Shown here: piece after piece, positions 1 to 7,503 of the stretch
Layout of the letters: every line of letters begins with the position of its first letter
Numbering within the stretch: position 1 is the stretch's first letter
DNA from: Streptomyces sp. NBC_00239
GTDB lineage: Bacteria > Actinomycetota > Actinomycetes > Streptomycetales > Streptomycetaceae
Direction: 5' to 3'
NCBI RefSeq assembly: GCF_036194065.1
Contig: NZ_CP108095.1
Coordinates: 6,448,001 to 6,512,000 of the forward strand
DNA: 64,000 nucleotides
Notes under the pieces: model-generated
Database searches by the model: none
What the model saw: the letters and a program-made list of their open reading frames with translations, nothing else
What the model was told of the DNA's origin: nothing
Position numbers and translations under genes: made by a program

Positions 1-1
1 C

Positions 2-370
2 CCGGCCGACCCGATCGGCGTCCTCGCCGCGATCGGCGGGCTGGAGCACGCCGCCATCGTCGGTCTGCTGCTCGGTGGCGCGTCCCTGCGTACGCCGGTC
101 ATCCTGGACGGCGTCAGCGCCGGCGCGGCCGCGCTGGTGGCCCGTGCCATCGCCCCCGAGTCGCTGTCGGCGTGCATCGCGGGCCACCGCAGTGCCGAGC
201 CGGGGCACGTGGCCGCGCTCAACAAGCTGGGCCTGCGCCCGCTCGTCGACCTCGACCTGCGCCTCGGCGAGGGCACCGGCGCCCTGCTGGCCCTCCCGCT
301 GGTGCAGAGCGCGGCCCGCGCGATGCACGAGGTAGCCACCTTCGACTCAGCCGGCGTCACCGAGAAGTAA
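2..370 (+). CDS. cobT: Nicotinate-nucleotide--dimethylbenzimidazole phosphoribosyltransferase, C-terminal part
   Basis: Only the last 122 codons are inside the window; the frame is open from base 2 and ends at a TAA. The fragment reads like the end of CobT: a DPIGVLAAIGGLEHAAIVG helix, the glycine-rich GGASLRTPVILDGVSAG stretch and, further on, the LGEGTGA motif, which in this family lies where the catalytic glutamate sits. CobT makes alpha-ribazole phosphate, the lower-ligand nucleotide of cobalamin, in the cytoplasm. The next gene downstream, cobA, feeds the same pathway, although a 940-base repeat-filled gap separates them, so they are probably not one tight transcript. The truncation is only the window edge. 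Confidence 0.9.
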   Translation, partial: PADPIGVLAAIGGLEHAAIVGLLLGGASLRTPVILDGVSAGAAALVARAIAPESLSACIAGHRSAEPGHVAALNKLGLRPLVDLDLRLGEGTGALLALPLVQSAARAMHEVATFDSAGVTEK

Positions 371-1193
371 CCCCCGCGCGCGCCCGGCCCACCCCACCCG
401 GGCGCGCCCCCGGGGCCCACCGGCCCTCCGGCTCTGCAGCGGACCTGGAGCCCCACCAAGCCTCGGCGGCTGACCGCGGCCACCTTCACCCCCGCCGACG
501 CCCGGGGCGAATCCAGCCCCTCCGGCGCTTGAGGAGCGGCTCCGGGCGGAGCCCGGCACCCCCGCGCACCCTTCAGCCCCTCTGGCGCTTGAGGAGCGGG
601 TCCGGGCAGGGCCCCGCAACCCACGTACCCCCAGCCCTCTGGCGCTTGAGGAGCGGGTCCGGGCAGGGCCCCGCAACCCACGTACCCCCAGCCCCTCCGG
701 CGCTTGAGGAGCAGGTCCGGGCAGGGCCCGGTAACCCCGCGCACCTTTCAGCCCCTCCGGCGTTTGAGGAGCGGGTCCGGGCGGAGCCCGGTGCCCGGCG
801 TCAGCCGGGTTGTCTTGGGGCTCCGCCCCAAACCCCGCGCCTCAAACGCCGGCGAGGCTGAGTTTCCGCGCCCGCAGCACCGGCAAAGCCGGGTGGCGCG
901 CCAGGGCACTGCGAGGCCGGAGGTTAGGCCTCAGGGCACTGCGAGGCCGGAGGTTGTGCCCAGGGCATGGGCGAGGCTGGAGGTGGCGTCTCGGGGGAGC
1001 GGCGAGGCCGGGAGCTGCCGGACAGGCCGGAAGCCGAGCGGACCGGTTCCGGGGGCCGGGCCGCCACCGCCCGGCGCCGCACACCGCCCCGCCTGCACCG
1101 CAGCACCGAGACCCGGGACCGCACGCCCCAGCCCCGCCCCGTAACGTTGGCCTCGCGATCCGCGCCGGCGCCGCCGCAGACCCGCACCATCCC
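371..1193. other. Gene-free gap between cobT and cobA filled with repeats
   Basis: No convincing coding sequence. Open frames here exist in several phases at once and follow the repeats rather than codon usage. From about 514 there is an array of five direct half-arms (starting near 514, 574, 632, 689 and 749), the last of which opens a complete cloverleaf element. It is followed by three 30-bp tandem units starting near 902, 932 and 961 (core CAGGGCACTGCGAGGCCGG), then an ordinary GC-rich stretch up to the heptamer array. Confidence 0.75.
749..860 (+). repeat. Dispersed cloverleaf-type palindromic element, copy A
   Basis: The left arm (CAGCCCCTCCGGCGTTTGAG) and the right arm (CTCAAACGCCGGCGAGGCTG) are inverted repeats of each other. 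Between them are three smaller inverted repeats: CCGGGCGGAGCCCGG, CCCGGCGTCAGCCGGG and TTGGGGCTCCGCCCCAA. The same plan recurs at 3570-3684, 31473-31585 (opposite orientation) and 48639-48752. Copy A is preceded by four extra left-arm units about 58-60 bp apart. Similar short GGCGTTTGAGG motifs are common between Streptomyces genes; the composite structure is what I read from this sequence. Confidence 0.85.
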
Positions 1194-1284
1194 GCAGCAC
1201 GCAGCACGCAGCACGCAGCACGCAGCACGCAGCACGCAGCACGCAGCACGCAGCACGCAGCACGCAGCACGCAGCACGCAGCAC
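1194..1284 (+). repeat. Perfect heptamer tandem array, 13 x GCAGCAC
   Basis: Thirteen uninterrupted copies of the 7-bp unit GCAGCAC (91 bp), ending 26 bp before the cobA start codon and just ahead of its ribosome-binding site. A unit of seven would shift a reading frame if translated, but no gene reads through it here. It therefore lies in the promoter or 5' leader of cobA. Perfect short arrays like this gain and lose copies by replication slippage. Confidence 0.97.
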
Positions 1285-1310
1285 ACCGCTTCCCGCACGA
1301 GGAGAGCCGC

Positions 1311-2543
1311 ATGGCCGCCGAACACCCCGCCTACCCCGTTGGCCTCCGCCTCACCGGCCGTCGTGTCGTCGTCATCGGCGGCGGCCAGGTCGCTCAGCGC
1401 CGGCTGCCGGCCCTGGTCGCGGCCGGCGCCGACATCGTGCTGATCTCCCCGTCGGCCACCCCCTCGGTGGACGTCATGGCCGAGACCGGCGAGATCCGCT
1501 GGGAGCGCCGCCGCTACGAGGACGGCGACCTCGCCGACGCCTGGTACGTCCTGGTCGCCACCCGCGACCGGGAGGCCAACGACCGGGTCTCCGCAGAGGC
1601 CGAGCGCCGCCGCGTCTGGTGCGTGCGCGCCGACGACGCCGACGCCGCCACCGCCTGGACCCCGGCCACCGGCCGCAGCGAGGGCGTCACCGTGGCGGTG
1701 CTCACCGGCAACGACCCGCGCCGCTCCGCCGCCGTACGCGACGCGATCGTCGAGGGCCTGCGCGACGGCTCGCTCGCCGCCCGCGCGCACCGCGAGCGCC
1801 CGCATGCCCCCGGCGTGGCCCTCGTCGGCGGCGGCCCCGGCGACCCGGACCTGATCACCGTGCGCGGCCGCCGCCTGCTGGCCGAGGCTGACGTGGTCAT
1901 CGCCGACCGCCTCGGCCCCCGCGACCTGCTCGACGAACTGCCGCCGCACGTCGAGGTCATCGACGCGGCGAAGATCCCGTACGGCCGTTTCATGGCGCAG
2001 GAGGCCATCAACAACGCGCTGATCGAGCACGCCAAGGCCGGCAAGGCCGTGGTCCGGCTCAAGGGCGGCGACCCGTACGTCTTCGGCCGCGGCATGGAGG
2101 AGGCCCAGGCGCTCGCCGAGGCCGGCATCTCCTGCACCGTCGTCCCCGGCATCTCCAGCTCCATCTCGGTCCCCTCCGCGGCCGGCATCCCGGTCACCCA
2201 CCGCGGCGTGGCCCACGAGTTCACCGTCGTCAGCGGGCACGTCGCCCCCGACGACCCGCGTTCCCTGGTCGACTGGGCCTCCCTGGCCCGGCTGACCGGC
2301 ACCCTGGTCGTCCTGATGGGCGTGGACAAGATCGGCGCGATCGCCGCCCGCCTGGTGGAGTGCGGGCGCGCGCCCGAGACGCCGGTCGCGGTGGTCCAGG
2401 AGGGCACGACGGCCGCGCAGCGCCGGGTCGACGCGACCCTCGCGACGGTGGGCGAGACCGTCCGCGCGCAGGACGTCCGGCCCCCGGCCGTCATCGTGAT
2501 CGGCGAGGTCGTGAACGTCGGCATCCCGCCGCTCGCCACCTGA
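1311..2543 (+). CDS. cobA: Uroporphyrinogen-III C-methyltransferase with N-terminal CysG-type dehydrogenase domain
   Basis: 410 residues. Residues 1-150 look like the precorrin-2 dehydrogenase/siroheme-synthase domain (VVVIGGGQVAQRRL near 20-33, an NAD-binding loop). Residues about 168-405 are the SAM-dependent methyltransferase, with GGGPGDPDL at 173-181 and VRLKGGDPYVFGRG further on, both hallmarks of SUMT. The protein methylates uroporphyrinogen III to precorrin-2, the branch point to siroheme and cobalamin, and may also oxidise it. The ATG at 1311 has GAGGAG about 7 bases upstream; longer frames run into the heptamer array and are not credible. The metal-chelating part of a full CysG is not obvious, so whether the N-terminal domain is active is inference. 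Confidence 0.93.
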   Translation: MAAEHPAYPVGLRLTGRRVVVIGGGQVAQRRLPALVAAGADIVLISPSATPSVDVMAETGEIRWERRRYEDGDLADAWYVLVATRDREANDRVSAEAERRRVWCVRADDADAATAWTPATGRSEGVTVAVLTGNDPRRSAAVRDAIVEGLRDGSLAARAHRERPHAPGVALVGGGPGDPDLITVRGRRLLAEADVVIADRLGPRDLLDELPPHVEVIDAAKIPYGRFMAQEAINNALIEHAKAGKAVVRLKGGDPYVFGRGMEEAQALAEAGISCTVVPGISSSISVPSAAGIPVTHRGVAHEFTVVSGHVAPDDPRSLVDWASLARLTGTLVVLMGVDKIGAIAARLVECGRAPETPVAVVQEGTTAAQRRVDATLATVGETVRAQDVRPPAVIVIGEVVNVGIPPLAT

Positions 2544-2656
2544 CCGAGCACGTGGCCGAGGACCTGACCGAGCACCCGGCCGACCATCCGTAACCGCCGG
2601 TAACGGATCTCGTTCCCGGCGTTGGCACCACACCCAGGACAAGGCAGTATCACCCT

Positions 2657-3475
2657 GTGGCTGATCTCATCACCGTCGAAGACCCCGACGACCCGCGCCT
2701 GCGCGACTACACGGGCCTGACCGACGTCGAACTCCGGCGCCGGCGCGAGCCCGCGGAAGGCCTGTTCATCGCCGAAGGCGAGAAGGTCATCAGACGGGCC
2801 AAGAGCGCCGGCTACGAGATGCGGTCCATGCTGCTGTCCGCGAAGTGGGTCGACGTCATGAAGGACGTCATCGACGAGCTGCCCGCCCCGGTGTACGCCG
2901 TCAGCCCGGAGATCGCCGAGCGCGTCACCGGCTACCACGTGCACCGCGGCGCGCTGGCGTCCATGCAGCGCAAGCCGCTGCCGACCGCCGACGAGCTGCT
3001 CGCGAACGCCCGCCGCGTCGTGATCATGGAGTCGGTCAACGACCACACCAACATCGGCGCGATCTTCCGCAGCGCCGCCGCGCTCGGCATGGACGCGGTC
3101 CTGCTCTCGCCGGACTGCGCCGACCCGCTCTACCGGCGCTCCGTCAAGGTGTCGATGGGCGCGGTCTTCTCCGTCCCGTACGCGCGCCTGGACGCCTGGC
3201 CGAAGGGTCTGGAGGCGGTCCGCGAGGCCGGGTTCAAGCTGCTCGCCCTGACCCCGCACGAGAAGGCCTCCGCCATCGACGAAGCCGCTCCGCACACGCT
3301 GGAACGGGTGGCGCTGATGCTCGGCGCCGAGGGTGACGGCCTGTCCACGCAGGCGCTGCGCGCCGCCGACGAATGGGTACGCATCCCCATGGCGCACGGC
3401 GTCGACTCGCTCAACGTGGGCGCGGCCGCGGCCGTAGCCTTCTACGCCGTCGCGACGGGCCGCCCCACCACCTGA
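2657..3475 (+). CDS. SpoU/TrmH-family RNA 2'-O-methyltransferase
   Basis: 272 residues, GTG start. The three SPOUT motifs are visible: ESVNDHTNIGAIFRSA around 125-140, LMLGAEGDGLS and, near the C-terminus, VRIPMAHGVDSLNVGAAAAV, which form the knotted SAM-binding fold. The N-terminal part (EPAEGLFIAEGEKVIRRA) resembles the substrate-binding domain of TrmH/TsnR-type enzymes. It should methylate a ribose in rRNA or tRNA; the exact nucleotide cannot be told from sequence. The TsnR (thiostrepton resistance) enzymes belong to the same family, but nothing nearby suggests a resistance role. The ribosome-binding site is weak (AAGG about 12 bases upstream). Confidence 0.85.
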   Translation: MADLITVEDPDDPRLRDYTGLTDVELRRRREPAEGLFIAEGEKVIRRAKSAGYEMRSMLLSAKWVDVMKDVIDELPAPVYAVSPEIAERVTGYHVHRGALASMQRKPLPTADELLANARRVVIMESVNDHTNIGAIFRSAAALGMDAVLLSPDCADPLYRRSVKVSMGAVFSVPYARLDAWPKGLEAVREAGFKLLALTPHEKASAIDEAAPHTLERVALMLGAEGDGLSTQALRAADEWVRIPMAHGVDSLNVGAAAAVAFYAVATGRPTT

Positions 3476-3569
3476 CCCGCCCGGCTCCGGGGCAACCCCC
3501 CGCACCCTTCAGCCCCTCCGGCGCTTGAGGAGCGGGTCCGGGCGGAGCCCGGCAACCCCGCGCACCTTC

Positions 3570-3684
3570 CAGCCCCTCCGGCGCTTGAGGAGCGGGTCCG
3601 GGCAGGGCCCGGTGCCCGGCGTCAGCCGGGTTGCAGCCTTGGGGCTCCGCCCCAAACCCCGCGCCTCAAACGCCGGCGAGGCTG
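3570..3684 (+). repeat. Dispersed cloverleaf-type palindromic element, copy B
   Basis: Same plan as copy A: left arm with CCGGCGCTTGAGG, three internal hairpins (around CCGGGCAGGGCCCGG, CCCGGCGTCAGCCGGG and TTGGGGCTCCGCCCCAA) and the right arm CTCAAACGCCGGCGAGGCTG. An extra left arm begins at 3510. The rest of the 3476-3873 gap, to about 3830, is made of decaying right-arm halves such as GGCGTCGGCGAGGCTGG and CCTCAAACGCCGGCGAGGCC. No gene is visible in this gap. Confidence 0.85.
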
Positions 3685-3873
3685 GGAATTGCACCCCAAG
3701 GCGTCGGCGAGGCTGGGAATTGCACCCCAAGGCATCGGCGAGGCTGAAGGTGGCCGGGGGTTGGCCTCAAACGCCGGCGAGGCCGAAGATGGCTGAGGTC
3801 CGCCTCAAACGCCGCCGAGGCCGAAGGGTGGCCCGCTCAGCCTGGAGCGTGCCGTACCGCCGGCGGCACCCCG

Positions 3874-5127
3874 CTAGAGCTTCTGCGCCGCCGCAATGCC
3901 CAGCGCCACGATCAGCGTGACCACCACGAACACGATCAGCCGCTGCCGCAGCAGCCGCCGGTCGGGACCCACCGGCCGCCGTCCGGCCCCGGTGGTGCGG
4001 GGAGCACCGGGACGCCCGCCCATACGGGATCCCGTACGGGCGCCGGCCCCGCGCGACGCGGACGGCCGGGAGGCGGGACCCCGCGGCGCCGGCGCCGCAC
4101 CCGTCCCCGCCCCAGACGCCTGGGCCGGCCGCGACTGAGAGGGCCGCGGCACGGGCGTCCCCGCGGTACGCCGCTCGGTGCGCTGCTGCGCGTACTGCTC
4201 GGCCAGCCGCCCGCTGGGCCGCTCCGGCTCGCCCCGCTGGGCCGGCGGCCGCACGTCGGACAGCCCCTGGGCCTCGCGGGCCGCGATCTCCTTGAGCCGC
4301 ATCGACAGCTGGAGCGTGGTCGGCCGGTCCTCCGGATCCTTGGCCAGGCAGGCCTGCAGCAGCGGCGCGAGCGCGTCGGGGACCCCGTAAAGCTGCGGCT
4401 CCTCGTGCACCACCCGGTACAGCATGACCTCGGAACTGCCGTGCCCGAAGGGCGAGTCGGCGGTGGCCGCGTACGCGAGGGTGGCGCCGAGCGCGAAGAC
4501 GTCGGTCGCCGGGGTGACGGCCGCGCCGCGCACCTGCTCGGGGGCGAGGAAGCCGGGGGAGCCGACCGCCGTGCCGACGTGCGTGAGGGTGCTCGCACCG
4601 GTGGCCCACGCGATGCCGAAGTCGATGATCCGGGGTCCCTTGGGGGACAGCAGGATGTTGGAGGGCTTCAGGTCCCGGTGGACCACTCCGGCCTCGTGCA
4701 CGGCGACCAGGCCCTCGGAGAGCGCGGCCCCGACCGCGGCGATCTGCGCCGCCGACAGCGGGCCGTCCTCGGCCACCTTGTCGTGCAGCGAGGGGCCCGG
4801 CACGTACTGGGTGGCGAACCAGGGGCGCTCGGCGTCCAGGTCGGCCGCCACCAGGCGCGCCGTGCAGCCGCCCCGGATCCGGCGGGCGGCCGAGACCTCG
4901 CGGGCGAAGCGGGAGCGGAACTCCTGGTCCTCGGCCAGATCCGGCCGGATCACCTTCAGGGCGACGCGCTGGCCCCGGCGGTCCGAGCCGAGGTACACCA
5001 CGCCCATGCCGCCGGCACCGAGCCGCCGGTGCAGCCTGAACGAGCCGACGACACGCGGGTCCTCGCGCCGGAGCCGCATCATCGCCATGTCCACCCCGTG
5101 TGCCCGGTCGTCCTGTTGACGTGCCAC
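3874..5127 (-). CDS. Tail-anchored serine/threonine protein kinase
   Basis: 417 residues from a GTG; an ATG 13 codons in (5086-5088 on the plus strand) has GGGG five bases upstream and is an equally good start. All Hanks-type kinase motifs are intact: GAGGMGVVYLG at 37-47, lysine 58 in VALKVI, HRDLKPSN at 150-157, DFG at 169-171 and APE at 195-197. After about residue 280 comes a basic Pro/Arg/Gly-rich linker, then one hydrophobic segment (about 395-412) almost at the C-terminus. The kinase domain should therefore face the cytoplasm, with no extracellular sensor such as PASTA repeats. Targets are unknown. The gene stands alone, divergent from the small membrane-protein gene at 5663. Confidence 0.92.
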   Translation of the reverse strand: MARQQDDRAHGVDMAMMRLRREDPRVVGSFRLHRRLGAGGMGVVYLGSDRRGQRVALKVIRPDLAEDQEFRSRFAREVSAARRIRGGCTARLVAADLDAERPWFATQYVPGPSLHDKVAEDGPLSAAQIAAVGAALSEGLVAVHEAGVVHRDLKPSNILLSPKGPRIIDFGIAWATGASTLTHVGTAVGSPGFLAPEQVRGAAVTPATDVFALGATLAYAATADSPFGHGSSEVMLYRVVHEEPQLYGVPDALAPLLQACLAKDPEDRPTTLQLSMRLKEIAAREAQGLSDVRPPAQRGEPERPSGRLAEQYAQQRTERRTAGTPVPRPSQSRPAQASGAGTGAAPAPRGPASRPSASRGAGARTGSRMGGRPGAPRTTGAGRRPVGPDRRLLRQRLIVFVVVTLIVALGIAAAQKL

Positions 5128-5662
5128 AGCTTACGGACCATCCGCCATGTGCGCTCAGAGGCCGCGCCCTCCGCGGGAGATTCGATTGTCAGTGCGGAGC
5201 GCGACACTTGAGGGTTGATCAGAAGCCGCGGTCGGCGCGCCTCCGGGCGCCCGCCGGCGGCCAAAGATCTTCGAGAACAAGGGTGTTGGGGGCGCGTGGC
5301 GCCCGGCGGGGGGCGCGCGCGGCGCCGAGCGCATGGGACGGGCGTACGAAGACCGCACGGCCGGACCCCGTCCCGGGGCGCGGACGGAGGGTGAGCGGGG
5401 CAGCGCCGGAAGTGAGCGAAGTCACCCCGGGTGGCCGACCCTTCCGGGAAGACCCCGAGGTCGGGGGCGCCGTCTCCACCCAGGGGAGTACTCCGGGGGC
5501 AGGACCCTCATCCTCCCGGAGGCCCGGTAATGGGTACGAGGGCATGAGGACCCGGCGTGATCGCGCGCCTAGTGTTGAAGACAAGCGGCGGGTGACGTAC
5601 TCGTCCCCCGAGGTCAGACACTCGCCGCTGCAAACCGAACAGAGAACGAGAGGGAGAGGGAC
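5128..5662. other. Gap between the kinase and the 59-residue protein gene
   Basis: No gene recognised. The stretch holds the presumed divergent promoters. It includes a perfect 10-bp palindrome GGAGTACTCC (5485-5494) inside GC-rich sequence, and a TAGTGT hexamer at 5570-5575 that could be a -10 box, though I find no matching -35. Long frames on both strands here are composition artefacts. Confidence 0.5.
5485..5494. promoter_or_regulatory. Short palindrome, possible operator
   Basis: GGAGTACTCC reads the same on both strands and lies about 170 bp upstream of the 59-residue protein gene. Position and symmetry fit a regulator site, but there is no second copy nearby and no regulator is named by the sequence. 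Confidence 0.3.
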
Positions 5663-5842
5663 ATGGCCTACACGGCAGGCCGGACACTGGTCCGCACCCG
5701 GGGCACCAAGGCGGCCACGCGCCACCCGCTGGTGGCCGCGGCCATGGCCCTGCCCCTCGCCACCCTGCTGGTCGTCGTCTTCGGCGGCTGGGAAGCGGTG
5801 GTCACACAGGCGTCGTCCGTGGGCGTGATGCTGGGGCGCTGA
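5663..5842 (+). CDS. Small basic single-pass membrane protein (59 residues)
   Basis: ATG with a strong purine-rich ribosome-binding site (GAGAGGGAGAGGGAC immediately upstream) and a TGA after 59 codons. The N-terminus is basic (GRTLVRTRGTKAATRHP) and is followed by one hydrophobic helix (about residues 23-41, LVAAAMALPLATLLVVVFGG), then a short tail ending in SSVGVMLGR. It should sit in the cytoplasmic membrane with the basic end inside. I do not recognise a family. The good ribosome-binding site and the long terminator hairpin 86 bases after the stop argue that it is a real transcription unit of its own. Confidence 0.7.
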   Translation: MAYTAGRTLVRTRGTKAATRHPLVAAAMALPLATLLVVVFGGWEAVVTQASSVGVMLGR

Positions 5843-5927
5843 GCGGCGCCCCGGGTCCGGGAGAGCGGCCCGGGCCGGGACATCGGCCATCAGCCCCGTG
5901 GGGACGGGGGTGCGGCGGACGACAGGG

Positions 5928-5973
5928 AAGGGTGCTGCTCGTACGGCTGGGGAGTCGTACGAGCAGCACCCTT
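5928..5973 (+). terminator. Long perfect hairpin terminator
   Basis: A 17-bp perfect stem (arms 5928-5944 and 5957-5973; arm sequence AAGGGTGCTGCTCGTAC), with further pairs possible inside the 12-base loop, followed by a short T run. It closes the transcript of the 59-residue protein gene. Confidence 0.8.
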
Positions 5974-6010
5974 TCGCATGCCCGCCCCGTGCAGCACTCC
6001 CCGCCCCCGG

Positions 6011-6220
6011 GCGCGGACTCCCCACCCCATGCCTGCCCCCCCGGGCAGCAGACTCCCACCCCGTGCCCCCCGGCAGCGGACTCCCCACCCCGAGCCCCCC
6101 GGCCGCGGACTCCCCACCCCGAGCCCGCCCCCCGGCAGCAGACTCCCACCCCGAGCCCGCCCCCCGGCAGCGGGCTCCCCACCCCGAGCCCGTCCCCCGG
6201 CCACGGACCCCCCGCCCCCG
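6011..6220. repeat. Degenerate C-rich tandem repeat
   Basis: Six to seven imperfect units of about 28-34 bp built on GCAGCGGACTCCCCACCCCG with variable C-runs between them. It occupies most of the 5843-6455 gap before the phosphotransferase gene. All frames through it give only Pro-rich low-complexity peptides, so I do not call a gene here. The rest of the gap (6221-6455) shows nothing recognisable. Confidence 0.75.
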
Positions 6221-6455
6221 GCCGGCCAAGCGAGGACCTCGCCCCGGCGGCAGCCCCACCCCGCCCCCGGCGGCAGCCCCGCCGCCCTTGCCCCACCCGC
6301 CCCGGACGGGCGCCACGGCACCCTTTCGCGCAGCCGTCTGCCCGGCCCCGACCGGCGCCGCATCGGCGACCGGCCCAGCCCCGCGCGCCCACGCCGAGCA
6401 CTCCGCGAGGGCCTCCGCGTACGATCCCAGCAGGCCCGACGACCTGGGGGAACAC

Positions 6456-7436
6456 ATGAACCGCTTCGCCGCGGAGCTGGCCGCCCTCGCAGCCCGGGGC
6501 GCCGCGGGGAGCACCCGTGAACGCCCCGGCGTCCCCCGGCAGCACATCCTGCTCGCCGACCGCCCCGACGGCACCGTCGTGCGCAACGGCGGGGTCGTGG
6601 TCAAGGCGCACGCGCCCGACAGCGACCACGCCGCCCTCGCCGTCCGCATCGGGATCGCCGCGGCCCCGCCGCTCGGCGGCATCCTGCTCGCCCCGCTGGC
6701 CGTCACCGCCCCCGAAGGGGACACGGCCCTGACCACCCTGCTCCGCGGCCGTCCCGTGTCGGCCTGGCCGCACGGCCAGCCCGTGGACCCCGACCGGCCC
6801 GACGCCGCGCCCTGGGAGGATGCCGCCCGGCTGCTGGCCCGCCTGCACCGGGTGCCCGCGGCCGCGCTGCCCGGCCCGGTGCCGCCGATGCGCGGGCCCG
6901 CCAAGGTGGCCAGGGCGCTGGCCCGGATGGCGGCCGCGGGGGAGCACCCGCAGGCCCCGGTGGTGCTGGCGGCCGCCGCCCGGCTGCCGGCCTGGGCGCG
7001 CGGCGAGGCACCCGCGCCGCCGTCGTCCGTGCTGTGCCACGGCGACCTGCACCTGGGGCAGTTGGTGCGGCACCCGGCACCGGACGGCCCGTGGCTGCTG
7101 ATCGACGTGGACGACCTCGGTCTCGGCGACCCGGCCTGGGACCTGGCCCGCCCGGCCGCCTGGTACGCCGCCGGCCTGTTGGGCGTGGTGGTGTGGGAGC
7201 GGTTCCTGGACTCCTACCGGGCGGCCGGGGGCATCGCCGCGGGCCCCGCCGGCTCCGATCCGTGGCCCGAACTCGACGTCGCCGCCCGCGCGCTGACCGT
7301 GCAGACCACCGCTCTGGCCCTGGCGAAGTCCCGGGCGGAGGGCCGCGGACTGGACGACGTGGAGCAGCTGATGGTGCAAAGCTGTGCCCGAATCGGCACA
7401 CTCCCGCCCGACTTGGAGCAACGTCGTCCGTCGTAG
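6456..7436 (+). CDS. Aminoglycoside-phosphotransferase-like (APH/choline kinase fold) protein
   Basis: 326 residues. The catalytic loop CHGDLHLGQLV (His195, Asp197) and the metal-binding motif LLIDVDDLGLGDPAWDLA match the APH/choline-kinase superfamily. The position usually held by Asn in HxDxxxxN is Gln (HLGQL), a variant found in many family members. The N-terminal lobe is short, and a lysine in VVKAHAPDSDH near residue 50 could bind ATP. The substrate cannot be read from sequence; small alcohols, sugars and aminoglycosides are all possible. The ATG at 6456 has GGGGG six bases upstream. The zinc-ribbon gene follows 67 bases later on the same strand and may be co-transcribed. Confidence 0.8.
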   Translation: MNRFAAELAALAARGAAGSTRERPGVPRQHILLADRPDGTVVRNGGVVVKAHAPDSDHAALAVRIGIAAAPPLGGILLAPLAVTAPEGDTALTTLLRGRPVSAWPHGQPVDPDRPDAAPWEDAARLLARLHRVPAAALPGPVPPMRGPAKVARALARMAAAGEHPQAPVVLAAAARLPAWARGEAPAPPSSVLCHGDLHLGQLVRHPAPDGPWLLIDVDDLGLGDPAWDLARPAAWYAAGLLGVVVWERFLDSYRAAGGIAAGPAGSDPWPELDVAARALTVQTTALALAKSRAEGRGLDDVEQLMVQSCARIGTLPPDLEQRRPS

Positions 7437-7503
7437 GGTGAGCTCCACGCCACCGGGCATGCATTCCGGTGACGACGTCCGACGGCGAGGAGTTGAGCCG
7501 ATC

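Noticed and set aside
1194..1284. Short regular repeats as a possible CRISPR array
   Set aside because: The repeats are contiguous 7-mers without unique spacers and no cas gene is near.
924..2642. Long open frame on the minus strand across cobA (and similar long antisense frames across pdxST, secDF, relA, thrS and alaS)
   Set aside because: High-GC codon usage keeps complementary frames open; these have no start signals and encode Arg/Gly/Ala-rich nonsense, while the opposite frame holds a recognisable enzyme.
2657..3475. Thiostrepton-resistance methyltransferase (tsr)
   Set aside because: The SPOUT motifs fit, but so do all TrmH-family enzymes; there is no thiopeptide gene nearby.
5219..6904. 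A 500-residue frame on the minus strand through the gap and phosphotransferase gene
   Set aside because: Its protein is low-complexity and changes with the tandem repeats; the plus-strand phosphotransferase is clearly the real gene.
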